A stretch of 64,000 bases of DNA from Pseudomonas japonica (GTDB taxonomy: Bacteria > Pseudomonadota > Gammaproteobacteria > Pseudomonadales > Pseudomonadaceae): positions 62,001 to 126,000 of the forward strand of contig NZ_JAAMQU010000012.1 in assembly GCF_013522925.1 (NCBI RefSeq), given 5' to 3'. The notes under the pieces are model-generated. The model was not told the DNA's origin. It searched no databases and saw only the letters and a program-made list of their open reading frames with translations. Made by a program: the position numbers and the translations under genes. This document shows, piece by piece, positions 1-7,250 of this stretch (the first letter of the stretch is position 1; each line of letters starts with the position of its first letter).

Positions 1-39
1 CTCGGCCGGATTGGCAACCCAGGGAGTTCGCACTAGAGT
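1..39. other. Left edge, no gene resolved
   Basis: Only 39 bases precede ybgC. One forward frame closes with TAG at 34-36, so the bases could be the end of an upstream gene. In Pseudomonas that neighbour is usually ruvB, but the residues visible are too few to confirm it. Confidence 0.2.
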
Positions 40-507
40 ATGCGCGCGCAAAACGGGCTTGCGCCGTTCGTTCATCGTTGTCGCGTGTACTACGAAGACA
101 CCGATGCCGGCGGCATCGTTTACTACGTCAATTACCTCAAGTTCATGGAACGGGCACGCACCGAGCGTCTGCGCGAGCTGGGCTATGTCCAGTCCGTGCT
201 CGCGGCGGAAAACCTCCTGTTCGTCGTTCATTCCAGCGAGGCGCGCTATCACGTGCCGGCGCGGCTGGACGACGAACTGCTGGTGAGCGTCGAGGTAAGC
301 GAGTTGAACCGCGTCAGCCTGCGGTTTGTCCAGCAGGTACGGCGAGCATCGGATCACCGGCTGTTATGCGAGGGCCAGTTCCTGGTGGCTTGCGTGCGTG
401 CCGACAATTTCAAACCCCGAGCCATTCCACCCGCCATGCATGCGGCATTTGCCGCCGATGATGGCTTGGGTACAACTAAAGAGCAGGAGAACCAGCGTGG
501 AAGCTAA
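40..507 (+). CDS. ybgC: Tol-Pal-associated acyl-CoA thioesterase YbgC
   Basis: A 155-residue hotdog-fold thioesterase of the 4-hydroxybenzoyl-CoA thioesterase family, expected in the cytoplasm. The family signature YYEDTDAGGIVYY lies at about residues 17-29, with the catalytic Asp in DTDAGG, followed by NYLKFMERARTE. Length is typical. In proteobacteria ybgC heads the tol-pal operon, and known family members hydrolyse short-chain or ACP-linked acyl groups; the link to Tol function is unclear. The stop codon lies 11 bases inside tolQ, so the two are co-transcribed and probably translationally coupled. The ATG at 40 begins just before the conserved fold, and I see no better start. Confidence 0.93.
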   Translation: MRAQNGLAPFVHRCRVYYEDTDAGGIVYYVNYLKFMERARTERLRELGYVQSVLAAENLLFVVHSSEARYHVPARLDDELLVSVEVSELNRVSLRFVQQVRRASDHRLLCEGQFLVACVRADNFKPRAIPPAMHAAFAADDGLGTTKEQENQRGS

Positions 508-1192
508 CGCCGTCGACCATACCTCCATGTGGAGCCTGGTCAGTAACGCCAGTATCGTGGTGCAGCTGGTGATGCTGATCCTGGTGGCCGCCTCGGTCAC
601 CTCGTGGGTCATCATCTTTCAGCGCAGCAACCTGATTCGCGCGGGCCGTCGTGCCCTCGATTCCTTCGAAGAGCGCTTCTGGTCTGGGATCGACCTGTCC
701 AAGCTGTATCGGCAGGCCGGCAGCAACCCTGATCCGGATTCGGGTGTGGAGCAGGTCTTCCGCGCCGGCTTCAAGGAGTTCTCCCGCCTGCGCCAGCAGC
801 CAGGGGTAGACCCGGATGCGGTCATGGAAGGCGTGGGCCGTGCCATGCGCGTGGCCATCTCCCGCGAGGAAGAAAAGCTCGAGCAAACGCTTCCGTTCCT
901 GGCGACCGTAGGTTCCACCAGCCCGTACATCGGCCTGTTCGGTACCGTATGGGGGATCATGAACTCCTTCCGCGGCCTGGCGGCCGTGCAACAAGCCACC
1001 CTCGCCACCGTGGCGCCGGGTATCGCCGAGGCGCTGATTGCCACTGCCATCGGCCTGTTCGCGGCCATTCCAGCGGTGATCGCCTACAACCGCTTCGCCG
1101 CGCGCAGCGAAACCCTGATCAGCCGTTACTACACCTTCGCCGACGAGTTCCAGGCGATCCTGCACCGCAAAGTGCACACCAGCGAAGAGTAA
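497..1192 (+). CDS. tolQ: Tol-Pal proton channel subunit TolQ
   Basis: A 231-residue inner-membrane protein of the MotA/TolQ/ExbB family. With TolR it forms the proton-driven motor that energises TolA. The frame stays open much further upstream, but the GTG at 497 gives MEANAVDHTSMWSL, matching the Pseudomonas N terminus, with an AGGAG-like site just before it. The first membrane helix is at about residues 15-37. The conserved block SPYIGLFGTVWGIMNSF at about 136-152 and the last helices (about 165-200, LIATAIGLFAAIPAV) carry the channel-lining residues. It overlaps ybgC by 11 bases and is followed 13 bases later by tolR. Confidence 0.95.
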   Translation: MEANAVDHTSMWSLVSNASIVVQLVMLILVAASVTSWVIIFQRSNLIRAGRRALDSFEERFWSGIDLSKLYRQAGSNPDPDSGVEQVFRAGFKEFSRLRQQPGVDPDAVMEGVGRAMRVAISREEEKLEQTLPFLATVGSTSPYIGLFGTVWGIMNSFRGLAAVQQATLATVAPGIAEALIATAIGLFAAIPAVIAYNRFAARSETLISRYYTFADEFQAILHRKVHTSEE

Positions 1193-1205
1193 GCAGGTAC
1201 TTCCA

Positions 1206-1658
1206 ATGGCTCGAGTTCGGCAAAAACGCAAGCCGGTGGCCGAGATGAACGTAGTGCCCTACATCGACGTGATGTTGGTACTGCTGGTCATCTTCATGGT
1301 CACCGCACCCATGCTCAATCAGGGCGTGAAAGTGGACTTGCCCAAGGTGTCCAGCGAGGCCTTGCCGCAAGACAACAACACCCAGGTGCTGACCATTTCC
1401 ATCAAGGCCGACAAAACCTACTACTGGAACCTGGGCAGCGAAGTCGATACCGACAAGCAGCAGGCACGCGCCAGTACCTTGCCGCAAATGACCCAGGCGG
1501 TAACGGCGATCATCAATCAGGGCAACGAAAACGGCAAAAAGACCCAGGTGTTCATCCGCGGCGACAAGGCCGTCGACTACGGCGCCGTGATGGGTGCCAT
1601 GGGTGGCCTGCAGAAAGCTGGCGTGGGTAATGTCGGCTTGATCACCGAGGCCCCGTGA
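1206..1658 (+). CDS. tolR: Tol-Pal proton channel subunit TolR
   Basis: A 150-residue ExbD/TolR protein with one N-terminal membrane helix (about residues 17-37, YIDVMLVLLVIFMVTAP) and a periplasmic domain. The Asp in PYIDVMLVLL is the family's proton-carrying residue and is present. The periplasmic part ends with the ExbD/TolR core (FIRGDKAVDYGAVMGAM). It sits between TolQ and TolA as part of the 5:2 motor complex known for this family. The stop overlaps the start of tolA, which favours coupled translation. Confidence 0.95.
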   Translation: MARVRQKRKPVAEMNVVPYIDVMLVLLVIFMVTAPMLNQGVKVDLPKVSSEALPQDNNTQVLTISIKADKTYYWNLGSEVDTDKQQARASTLPQMTQAVTAIINQGNENGKKTQVFIRGDKAVDYGAVMGAMGGLQKAGVGNVGLITEAP

Positions 1659-2761
1659 TGCGACATCGAGAGCCTTCCGCCTCGGAAAACTACTTCTGGC
1701 CCAGTGTGTGGGCCGTCGCGTTGCATGTGCTCATCTTCGGCATGCTGTTCGCAAGCTTTGCCATGACGCCGGAGCTTCCGCCCGCCAAGCCTATCGTTCA
1801 GGCCACGCTTTACCAGCTCAAGTCCAAGAGCCAGGCCACCACGCAGACCAACCAGAAGCTCGCTGGCGAGGCGAAAAAATCCGCCGCGCGCCAAACGGAA
1901 GTCGAGCAGATGGAAACCAAAAAGGTCGAGCAGGAGGAAATAAAGGCGGCGGAACAAAAGAAAGCCGAGGCCGCTCAAAAGGCCGAGGCTGCCGCCAAGG
2001 CCGACGAAGCCAAGAAAGCCGAGGCTGCCGCGAAAGCTGCGGACGCCGCCAAGGCCGCAGAAGCTGCCAAGGCCGCCGATGCCGCGAAAGCCGCCGAAGC
2101 GAAAAAAGCCGAGCAGGCGGATATCGCCAAGAAGAAGGCCGAAGAAGAGGCGAAGAAACAGGCCGAGGAAGACGCGAAGAAGCAAGCCGCTGAAGACGCG
2201 AAGAAAAAAGCCGCGGCGGATGCTGCCAAGGCGGCCGAAGACGCGAAGAAAAAAGCAGCTGACGACGCCAAGGCCAAGGCCGCCGAAGAGGCGAAAGCCA
2301 AGGCGGCAGAGGAAGCCAAGAAGAAAGCGGCTGCCGATGCGGCCAAGAAGAAAGCGCAGGATGCTGCCCGCAAGGCTGCCGAAGACAAGAAAGCCCAGGC
2401 GCTGGCGGACCTGTTGTCCGATACGCCGCAGCGGCAACAGGCACTGGCGGACGAGCAGGGTGATGAAGTCGCGGGCAACTTCGATGACCTCATCCGCTCA
2501 CGGGCTGCCGAAGGCTGGGCTCGCCCACCATCGGCGCGCAAGGGGATGACCGTAGTGCTGCAGATCAACATGTTGCCCGACGGTACCATCACCAATGTCA
2601 GCGTCGCGAAATCCAGCGGCGATGGCCCGTACGACAGTTCCGCGGTGGCGGCAGTGAAGAACATTGGCCGGTTGACCGAGATGCAAGGCCTCAAGCCTGC
2701 AGATTTCAACCCTTACCGTTCATTCAAAATGACATTCACACCTGAGGATCTTGCGTTGTGA
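1655..2761 (+). CDS. tolA: Cell-envelope spanning protein TolA
   Basis: A 368-residue protein with three parts: an N-terminal membrane anchor (about residues 14-36), a long Ala/Lys/Glu-rich helix (about 60-255) made of degenerate AAKAA, EAKKAE and EDAKKK units, and a globular C-terminal domain (about 270-368) that contacts TolB, Pal and phage or colicin proteins in studied homologues. Start is GTG at 1655 or the adjacent ATG at 1658; both overlap the end of tolR. The anchor has AVALH where the E. coli SHLS motif is SAVLH, so the Ser equivalent is Ala. The biased composition makes the antisense frames look open, but they are shadows. The stop overlaps the tolB start by four bases. Confidence 0.94.
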   Translation: MMRHREPSASENYFWPSVWAVALHVLIFGMLFASFAMTPELPPAKPIVQATLYQLKSKSQATTQTNQKLAGEAKKSAARQTEVEQMETKKVEQEEIKAAEQKKAEAAQKAEAAAKADEAKKAEAAAKAADAAKAAEAAKAADAAKAAEAKKAEQADIAKKKAEEEAKKQAEEDAKKQAAEDAKKKAAADAAKAAEDAKKKAADDAKAKAAEEAKAKAAEEAKKKAAADAAKKKAQDAARKAAEDKKAQALADLLSDTPQRQQALADEQGDEVAGNFDDLIRSRAAEGWARPPSARKGMTVVLQINMLPDGTITNVSVAKSSGDGPYDSSAVAAVKNIGRLTEMQGLKPADFNPYRSFKMTFTPEDLAL

Positions 2762-4056
2762 TTAATCTTCTCCGAGGCCTGCTTGTCGTGCTGTGTTGCG
2801 CGGCGGGGTTCGCCAGCGCCGATGAAAAAAACATTATGGTCACCAGCGGTTCCGACCGCGCCACCCCCATCGCGGTGGTGCCGTTCGGCTACCAGGGCGG
2901 TGCGCTGCCTGACGACATGGCACAGATCATCGGCGACGACCTGCGCAATTCGGGCTACTACGCGCCGATTCCGCGGCAGAACATGATCAGCCTGCCTTCC
3001 CAGGCCAGCGAAGTGATCTTCCGTGACTGGAAGGCCCTCGGCGCGCAGTACCTGATGGTGGGTAATATCGTGCCAGCCGGCGGCCGGCTTCAGGTTCAGT
3101 ACACACTGTTCAACGTGGCCACTGAGCAACAGGTCAGCACCGGCAGCGTGAGCGGAGGTGTTGACCAGCTGCGCGACATGGCCCACTACATCGCGGACCA
3201 GTCGTTCGAGAAGCTCACCGGCATCAAGGGCGCGTTCTCTACCCGCATGCTGTACGTCACCGCCGAGCGCTTCGGTGGCACCAACACCCGCTACACCCTG
3301 CAGCGTTCGGACTACGACGGTGCCCGCGCCGTGACCCTGCTGCAATCGCGCGAGCCCATCCTCTCGCCGCGTTACGCTCCGGACGGCAAGCGCATTGCCT
3401 ACGTGTCCTTCGAGCAGAAGCGTCCGCGTATCTTCATTCAATACGTGGATACCGGCCGCCGCGAGCAGTTGACCAACTTCGAAGGCCTCAATGGCGCGCC
3501 AGCGTTCTCGCCCGACGGTAATCGCCTGGCCTTCGTGCTGTCCAAAGACGGCAACCCGGAAATCTACGTAATGGACCTGGGCAGCCGTGGGCTGACCCGC
3601 GTAACCAACAGCCCGGCAATCGATACCGAACCCTTCTGGGGCAAGGACGGTTCCACTCTGTATTTCACCTCCGACCGTGGCGGCAAGCCGCAGATCTACA
3701 AAACCGCGGTTGGCAGCGGCAACGCTGAACGGGTGACTTTCGTCGGCAACTACAACGCAAACCCTAAACTGTCTGCCGACGAGAAAACTTTGGTGATGAT
3801 TCATCGTCAAGATGGCTTCACCAATTTCAAGGTGGCTTCGCAAGACCTCGAGCGCGGTAACGTGAAGATCCTCACGGACTCGAGTCTTGATGAGTCGCCT
3901 ACTGTTGCGCCCAACGGCACCATGGTAATCTACGCCACCCGCTCGCAGGGCCGGGGAGTCTTGATGCTCGTGTCCCTCAATGGACGCGTAAGGCTCCCGC
4001 TTCCTACCGCTCAAGGCGAAGTCAGAGAACCTTCCTGGTCCCCTTACCTGAACTGA
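2758..4056 (+). CDS. tolB: Tol-Pal periplasmic beta-propeller TolB
   Basis: A 432-residue periplasmic protein. The GTG at 2758 overlaps the tolA stop (GTGA). The signal peptide is MINLLRGLLVVLCCAAGFASA with cleavage near residue 21. The N-terminal domain (about 30-160) is followed by a six-bladed propeller with repeated TolB/WD40-like blades, seen as SPRYAPDGKRIAYVS, APAFSPDGNRLAFV and TEPFWGKDGSTLYFTS. TolB binds Pal and, through its N terminus, TolA. The next gene, pal, begins 52 bases later, with an A+T-rich stretch between that may hold an extra promoter. Confidence 0.96.
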   Translation: MINLLRGLLVVLCCAAGFASADEKNIMVTSGSDRATPIAVVPFGYQGGALPDDMAQIIGDDLRNSGYYAPIPRQNMISLPSQASEVIFRDWKALGAQYLMVGNIVPAGGRLQVQYTLFNVATEQQVSTGSVSGGVDQLRDMAHYIADQSFEKLTGIKGAFSTRMLYVTAERFGGTNTRYTLQRSDYDGARAVTLLQSREPILSPRYAPDGKRIAYVSFEQKRPRIFIQYVDTGRREQLTNFEGLNGAPAFSPDGNRLAFVLSKDGNPEIYVMDLGSRGLTRVTNSPAIDTEPFWGKDGSTLYFTSDRGGKPQIYKTAVGSGNAERVTFVGNYNANPKLSADEKTLVMIHRQDGFTNFKVASQDLERGNVKILTDSSLDESPTVAPNGTMVIYATRSQGRGVLMLVSLNGRVRLPLPTAQGEVREPSWSPYLN

Positions 4057-4108
4057 TGCGGCGCACAACGTTATACTTAACACACTGGGGTTCATTAGGA
4101 GTTTCACG

Positions 4109-4618
4109 ATGGAAATGCTGAAGTTTGGTAAATTCGCTGCGCTGGCCCTGGCCATGGCTGTAGCTGTAGGTTGCTCCTCCAAGGGCGGTGACAACGCTGG
4201 TGAAGGCGCTGGTGCTGGTGCTGTCGATCCAAACGCTGGCTACGGTGCAAACACCGGCGCCGTCGATGGCAGCCTGAGCGACGAAGCCGCTCTGCGCGCT
4301 ATCACTACCTTCTACTTCGAATACGACAGCTCCGACCTGAAGCCGGAAGCCATGCGTGCCCTGGACGTCCATGCCAAGGACCTGAAAGCCAGCGGTGCTC
4401 GCGTCGTTCTGGAAGGTAACACCGACGAGCGCGGTACCCGCGAATACAACATGGCGCTGGGTGAGCGTCGTGCCAAGGCTGTTCAGCGTTACCTGGTTCT
4501 GCAGGGCGTTTCCCCAGCTCAACTGGAAGTTGTTTCCTACGGCGAAGAGCGTCCAGTCGCTACCGGCAACGACGAGCAGTCCTGGGCTCAAAACCGTCGC
4601 GTCGAACTGCGTAAGTAA
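4109..4618 (+). CDS. pal: Peptidoglycan-associated lipoprotein Pal
   Basis: A 169-residue outer-membrane lipoprotein. The lipobox at the end of the signal peptide (AVAVGCSS, Cys about residue 22) directs lipidation. A short Gly/Ala-rich linker (about 25-60) leads to an OmpA-like peptidoglycan-binding domain (about 68-169) with FYFEYDSSDLKPEA, LEGNTDERGTREYN and LGERRAKAV, which contain the diaminopimelate-binding Asp and Arg. AGGAG precedes the ATG with good spacing. Codon use is strongly biased (many GCT and GGT codons), fitting a very abundant protein. Confidence 0.97.
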   Translation: MEMLKFGKFAALALAMAVAVGCSSKGGDNAGEGAGAGAVDPNAGYGANTGAVDGSLSDEAALRAITTFYFEYDSSDLKPEAMRALDVHAKDLKASGARVVLEGNTDERGTREYNMALGERRAKAVQRYLVLQGVSPAQLEVVSYGEERPVATGNDEQSWAQNRRVELRK

Positions 4619-4624
4619 TTCGTC

Positions 4625-5461
4625 ATGCGAGCGTGCCGTCGTGCTTTAACTGCTATCGCGCTTGCCCTGCCGTTTTCGGTATGGGCAGCGGTTCCCGTGG
4701 TTGATGGAAGTGGTGCCGGAAACGGCAGCAGCTATCCACCCTCCGGTTATGGCACGAGCGGCGCCTACGCCGGGACGGGGGTCTCATCGGCCCCTGTCTC
4801 GGCGCAGGGCGAGCTGTTCATGCAGCTGCAACAAATGCAGGAAGACATTGCCCGCTTGCGCGGTCAACTGGAAGTCCAGCAAAACCAGATCCAGCAAATG
4901 AAGCAAGAAGCACTGGATCGCTATCAGGACCTCGATCGCCGTATCGGCACGGGTGCACCTGTGCAACAGTCGGCAGCTCCTGCCGATGCTTCCCAGAATT
5001 CCGCCACTGGCGGTGCCCCAGGCGCCGACATGGCTGCGGCGGGCGCGCCCGTCGACCAGGCCGCTGCCAGCGCTGAGCCGGCAGACCCCGCCAAAGAAAA
5101 ACTTTATTACGACGCAGCCTTCGACCTGATCAAGGCGAAAGACTTCGACAAGGCGAGCCAGGCGTTCGCTGCGTTTCTGCGCAAGTACCCCAATAGCCAG
5201 TACGCGGGCAATGCCCAGTACTGGCTCGGCGAAGTGAACCTGGCCAAGGGCGACCTTCAGGGTGCCGGCCAGGCGTTCGCCAAGGTAAGCCAGCTGTACC
5301 CCAAGCACCCCAAGGTGCCTGATGCCATGTACAAACTGGCGGATGTGGAGCGTCGGCTGGGCCACACTGATCGGGTGAAGCCCATCCTTCAGCAGGTCAT
5401 CAGCCAGTTCCCGGGCACTGCAGCCGCCCAGTTGGCACAGCGAGACCTTCAGCGGCTTTGA
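4625..5461 (+). CDS. cpoB: Cell division coordinator CpoB (YbgF)
   Basis: A 278-residue periplasmic protein starting 6 bases after pal. It has a signal peptide (MRACRRALTAIALALPFSVWA), a coiled-coil trimerisation segment at about residues 60-100 (QLQQMQEDIARLRGQLEVQQ), a Pro/Ala/Ser-rich linker, and C-terminal TPR repeats (about 155-278; AFDLIKAKDFDKASQAF, QYWLGEVNLAKGDLQGAG). In E. coli CpoB binds TolA and coordinates PBP1B with Tol-driven constriction. It is the last gene before a strong terminator, so ybgC-tolQRAB-pal-cpoB forms one operon. Confidence 0.93.
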   Translation: MRACRRALTAIALALPFSVWAAVPVVDGSGAGNGSSYPPSGYGTSGAYAGTGVSSAPVSAQGELFMQLQQMQEDIARLRGQLEVQQNQIQQMKQEALDRYQDLDRRIGTGAPVQQSAAPADASQNSATGGAPGADMAAAGAPVDQAAASAEPADPAKEKLYYDAAFDLIKAKDFDKASQAFAAFLRKYPNSQYAGNAQYWLGEVNLAKGDLQGAGQAFAKVSQLYPKHPKVPDAMYKLADVERRLGHTDRVKPILQQVISQFPGTAAAQLAQRDLQRL

Positions 5462-5486
5462 TCGTACCGGTGAAGCTTCATGAACG

Positions 5487-5511
5487 AACCCGCGCATGCC
5501 GCGGGTTTTTT
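5487..5511 (+). terminator. Terminator after the tol-pal operon
   Basis: A perfect 8-base-pair stem (AACCCGCG with CGCGGGTT) and a 5-base loop CATGC, followed by a T run. It lies 26 bases after the cpoB stop. Confidence 0.9.
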
Positions 5512-5622
5512 CGTTAGAATCTTCGCCCCTTATCAACAACCCTCCACCTTTTCGGCCCCGCCGAGGGGTGAGGGTGCTGGCGGAGGCGGGTGGCCTGTTT
5601 AGCTGCTACGCCCGTGGCGACC

Positions 5623-6270
5623 ATGTCTGACACTCTACGTATTACCGAAATATTCCACTCGCTCCAGGGCGAGACCCGTACCGCTGGCCTGCCCACGGTA
5701 TTCGTTCGGCTCACGGGTTGCCCGTTGCGCTGCCAGTATTGCGACAGCGCCTACGCATTCAGCGGCGGTACGCTGTTCAGCCTGGACAGCATCATGGAGC
5801 AGGTTGCTGCGCTGCGGCCACGCTATGTGTGCGTGACCGGCGGCGAGCCGCTGGCGCAACCTAATGCGATCCCGCTGTTGCAACGGTTGTGCGACGCTGG
5901 CTATGAGGTATCGCTCGAAACCAGCGGAGCATTGGACATCAGTGCAACCGATATTCGAGTAAGCCGGGTAGTGGACCTGAAAACACCGGGCTCCCGCGAA
6001 TGCCACCGTAATCGCTATGAAAACATTGCGTTGCTTACGCGCAACGACCAGGTGAAGTTCGTGATCTGCTCGCGCGAGGACTACGACTGGGCAGTGTCCA
6101 AGGTCATTGAGTACAACCTGAGCGAACGAGCCGGTGAAGTACTCTTTTCCCCCAGCCATCACGATTTGAAAGCAAGCGAACTGGCAGACTGGATCGTCGC
6201 GGACAACCTGCCGGTTCGCTTCCAGTTCCAACTGCACAAATTGCTCTGGAACGATGAGCCTGGCCGTTGA
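5623..6270 (+). CDS. queE: 7-carboxy-7-deazaguanine synthase QueE
   Basis: A 215-residue radical SAM enzyme. It converts 6-carboxy-tetrahydropterin to 7-carboxy-7-deazaguanine on the path to queuosine. The cluster-binding motif CPLRCQYC (CxxxCxxC) is at about residues 27-34 and VTGGEPLAQ supports SAM binding. A GTG at 5590 would add 11 residues, but the ATG at 5623 gives MSDTLRITEIFHSLQGE, the usual Pseudomonas N terminus. Its partner queC follows after 24 bases and should be co-transcribed. I found no preQ1 riboswitch-like structure in the short leader after the tol-pal terminator. Confidence 0.95.
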   Translation: MSDTLRITEIFHSLQGETRTAGLPTVFVRLTGCPLRCQYCDSAYAFSGGTLFSLDSIMEQVAALRPRYVCVTGGEPLAQPNAIPLLQRLCDAGYEVSLETSGALDISATDIRVSRVVDLKTPGSRECHRNRYENIALLTRNDQVKFVICSREDYDWAVSKVIEYNLSERAGEVLFSPSHHDLKASELADWIVADNLPVRFQFQLHKLLWNDEPGR

Positions 6271-6294
6271 ACCCCGCTGAACGAGGAACTTCCT

Positions 6295-6969
6295 GTGTCT
6301 GACAAGAAAGCCGTTATCCTGCTGTCCGGTGGTCTCGATTCCGCCACCGTGGTTGCCATGGCCCGCGCCGACGGGTACGCCTGCTACACCATGAGCTTCG
6401 ACTACGGCCAACGCCACCGCGCCGAACTCGACGCCGCCGCCCAGGTAGCCCGGGACCTGGGTGCGGTGGAGCACAAGGTGATCGGCCTCAACCTCAATGG
6501 CATCGGCGGCTCGGCATTGACCGACAGCAGCATCGCTGTCCCGGAAGCGCCAACCGAGGGGATCCCTGTTACCTACGTTCCTGCCCGCAATACCGTTTTC
6601 CTGTCGCTCGCGCTCGGCTGGGCGGAAGTGCTGGGCGCGAGGGATATCTTCATCGGGGTGAATGCCGTGGACTATTCCGGTTATCCGGATTGCCGTCCCG
6701 AGTTCGTGGAGGCGTTCGAGCGCATGGCCAACCTGGCCACCAAGGCGGGCGTTGAAGGGCAGGGCTTCACCATTCGTGCCCCGCTGCAGAACCTCAGCAA
6801 AGCTGACATCGTGCGGGCAGGCGTGCGGCATGGGGTGGATTACAGCCTTACGGTTTCCTGTTATCAGGCAGATGACCACGGTCGCGCGTGTGGCAAGTGC
6901 GATAGTTGCCGGCTGCGCGCGGAGGGCTTTGCGGCGGCAGGCGTGGCGGATCCCACCCGTTATCAGTAA
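6295..6969 (+). CDS. queC: 7-cyano-7-deazaguanine synthase QueC
   Basis: A 224-residue enzyme that makes preQ0 from 7-carboxy-7-deazaguanine, ATP and ammonia. The PP-loop SGGLDSAT is at about residues 10-17. Four Cys near the C terminus (SCYQADD...CGKCDSC) form the zinc site. The start is GTG at 6295 behind GAGGAAC. The gene is directly upstream of tRNA-Lys. Queuosine modifies Asn, Asp, His and Tyr tRNAs, so the Lys tRNA is a neighbour and not a substrate. Confidence 0.96.
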   Translation: MSDKKAVILLSGGLDSATVVAMARADGYACYTMSFDYGQRHRAELDAAAQVARDLGAVEHKVIGLNLNGIGGSALTDSSIAVPEAPTEGIPVTYVPARNTVFLSLALGWAEVLGARDIFIGVNAVDYSGYPDCRPEFVEAFERMANLATKAGVEGQGFTIRAPLQNLSKADIVRAGVRHGVDYSLTVSCYQADDHGRACGKCDSCRLRAEGFAAAGVADPTRYQ

Positions 6970-7030
6970 CTTTTTTGCCTGGCTGGGGTTGATTACTGCT
7001 TAAAAATCAGTATGATGCGCACCACCAAGA

Positions 7031-7106
7031 GGGTCGTTAGCTCAGTTGGTAGAGCAGTTGGCTTTTAACCAATTGGTCGTAGGTTCGAATCCTACACGAC
7101 CCACCA
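7031..7106 (+). tRNA. tRNA-Lys (anticodon TTT)
   Basis: A 76-base cloverleaf. The acceptor stem GGGTCGT pairs with ACGACCC, then discriminator A and encoded CCA. The D arm is GCTCAGTTGGTAGAGC. The anticodon stem GTTGG/CCAAT closes the loop CTTTTAA with anticodon TTT at 7064-7066. The T arm has GTTCGAATC. It is a single gene with its own terminator just after it. Confidence 0.98.
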
Positions 7107-7114
7107 TATTCAAG

Positions 7115-7140
7115 AGGCACCGCCAAGGCGGTGCCTTTTT
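7115..7140 (+). terminator. Terminator after tRNA-Lys
   Basis: AGGCACCGCC and GGCGGTGCCT form a 10-base-pair stem over AA, followed by a T run. It lies 8 bases after the tRNA 3' end. Confidence 0.92.
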
Positions 7141-7190
7141 CGTTTCCGGCCCTTCAGTTTGCTATACCTGCATCCGATAAAGGAATTGCC

Positions 7191-7218
7191 GTTCCCTCGT
7201 GCGCCGAGGCGCGGGAAC
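7191..7218 (+). promoter_or_regulatory. Hairpin in the leader of the GGDEF gene
   Basis: GTTCCC (7191-7196) pairs with GGGAAC (7213-7218), and GCGCC pairs with GGCGC inside, with a TCGT bulge on one side. It ends 33 bases before the start codon at 7251. A TATACC box at about 7163-7168 could be the -10 of a promoter placing the hairpin in the 5' leader. Function unknown. Confidence 0.4.
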
Positions 7219-7250
7219 GTCAAATGGTCTGATTGGTGCGGTAGAACGTC

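Noticed and set aside
326..496. Upstream extension of the tolQ frame inside ybgC
   Set aside because: Residues do not resemble TolQ, and the GTG at 497 matches the family start and has a ribosome site.
1980..2410. Repetitive DNA in tolA as a possible CRISPR or satellite
   Set aside because: Units are codon-level repeats of AAKAA/EAKK in a protein helix, with no fixed spacer or repeat length.
1577..2709. Long minus-strand frames opposite tolA
   Set aside because: They are low-complexity reversals of the Ala/Lys repeat with no start signal or family match.
2713..4194. 493-codon minus-strand frame opposite tolB
   Set aside because: TolB on the plus strand is certain; the antisense frame has no domain or ribosome site.
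5513..5622. preQ1 riboswitch before queE
   Set aside because: No conserved stem and loop pattern could be found in the 110-base leader.
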